Source: Streptomyces bacillaris
GTDB taxonomy: Bacteria > Actinomycetota > Actinomycetes > Streptomycetales > Streptomycetaceae
Assembly: GCF_003268675.1 (NCBI RefSeq)
Contig: NZ_CP029378.1
Coordinates: forward strand, 4,898,001 to 4,962,000
Direction: 5' to 3'
DNA length: 64,000 nucleotides
Of this stretch, positions 63,860 to 64,000 are shown one piece after another (position 1 is the stretch's first letter; each line of letters opens with the position of its first letter). The notes below the pieces were generated by a model. It was not told the origin of the DNA. It saw only the letters and a program-made list of their open reading frames with translations, and ran no database searches. Position numbers and translations under genes: made by a program.

Positions 63860-64000
63860 CCCGTACGTACGGTCCGTTGGCGGGTCACCCGGACGTCCGC
63901 CGGCGGGTCTCCGTTCGTACGGTCCGCCGGCGGGTCTCCGTTCGTACGGTCCGCCGGCGGGTCTCCGTCCGTACGGTCCGCCAGCCGGTCACCAGGTGTA
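63860..64000 (+). repeat. 27-bp tandem repeat at the right edge
   Basis: GTACGGTCCG recurs at 63917, 63944 and 63971, a strict 27-bp period containing CCGCCGGCGGGTCTCCG; an older degenerate copy begins near 63867. No open frame here looks coding. The array may continue beyond the window. Confidence 0.9.

Overview
The window is a stretch of very GC-rich (about 72% by eye) chromosome with Streptomyces-style genes: GTG/TTG/ATG starts, many ATGA/GTGA overlaps, leaderless promoters and long GC hairpin terminators. Gene order resembles, from memory and unverified, S. coelicolor from about SCO3099 (P450) downward: rpfC-rpfA-eno-divIC-ppx-ndh-cfa-ABC transporter-bldA-thiolase-cbs-hut-sigI-two-component system-purK/purE-dipeptidase-ugd-LCP proteins. 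It is mostly core chromosome with small accessory insertions.

Layout. 1-3.3 kb: P450 3' end, then two resuscitation-promoting-factor genes, the second behind a ydaO-type c-di-AMP riboswitch. 3.5-7 kb: enolase, DivIC, DUF501 protein, exopolyphosphatase. 7.0-7.7 kb: a Phd/RelE toxin-antitoxin module bracketed by a 53-bp direct repeat of the ppx 3' end. 7.7-15.7 kb: BASS-type transporter, NADH dehydrogenase with two Rex-like operators, cyclopropane synthase, MacB-like ABC exporter. 16.2 kb: tRNA-Leu with anticodon TAA, i.e. bldA. 16.5-26.5 kb: Bax-inhibitor-like protein, thiolase with a 100-bp tandem repeat at its 3' end, SGNH hydrolase, cystathionine beta-synthase, small membrane proteins, RpiR regulator. 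26.5-28.7 kb: a four-gene minus-strand cluster of three Roadblock/LC7-like proteins and one DUF4388-like protein. 28.9-36.2 kb: amino-acid permease and hutU-M20 amidohydrolase-hutF-hutI (histidine degradation). 36.3-38.7 kb: partner-switching sigma factor locus whose anti-sigma gene is frameshifted. 38.8-43.2 kb: a four-gene surface-protein operon with LPKTG and LAATG anchor signals. 43.3-50.9 kb: peptide transporter, two-component system, GtrA protein, purK/purE, dipeptidase. 51-64 kb: pentapeptide-repeat secreted protein, SGNH hydrolase, VOC protein, UDP-glucose dehydrogenase, acyl-CoA dehydrogenase, reductase, DUF5954 protein, two LytR-CpsA-Psr proteins flanking a thioesterase, and a 27-bp tandem repeat at the right edge.

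The most interesting link is between two loci. The window carries bldA, the only tRNA reading UUA, and a scan of the genes I called found just two in-frame TTA codons, both in the LC7 cluster (genes at 26980-27447 and 28295-28708). That suggests this orphan LC7 system is translated only when bldA is active, i.e. late in development. Other notable items are the TA module on the ppx-end repeat, the frameshifted anti-sigma gene, the possible Shine-Dalgarno-masking arm of the riboswitch, and the surface operon.
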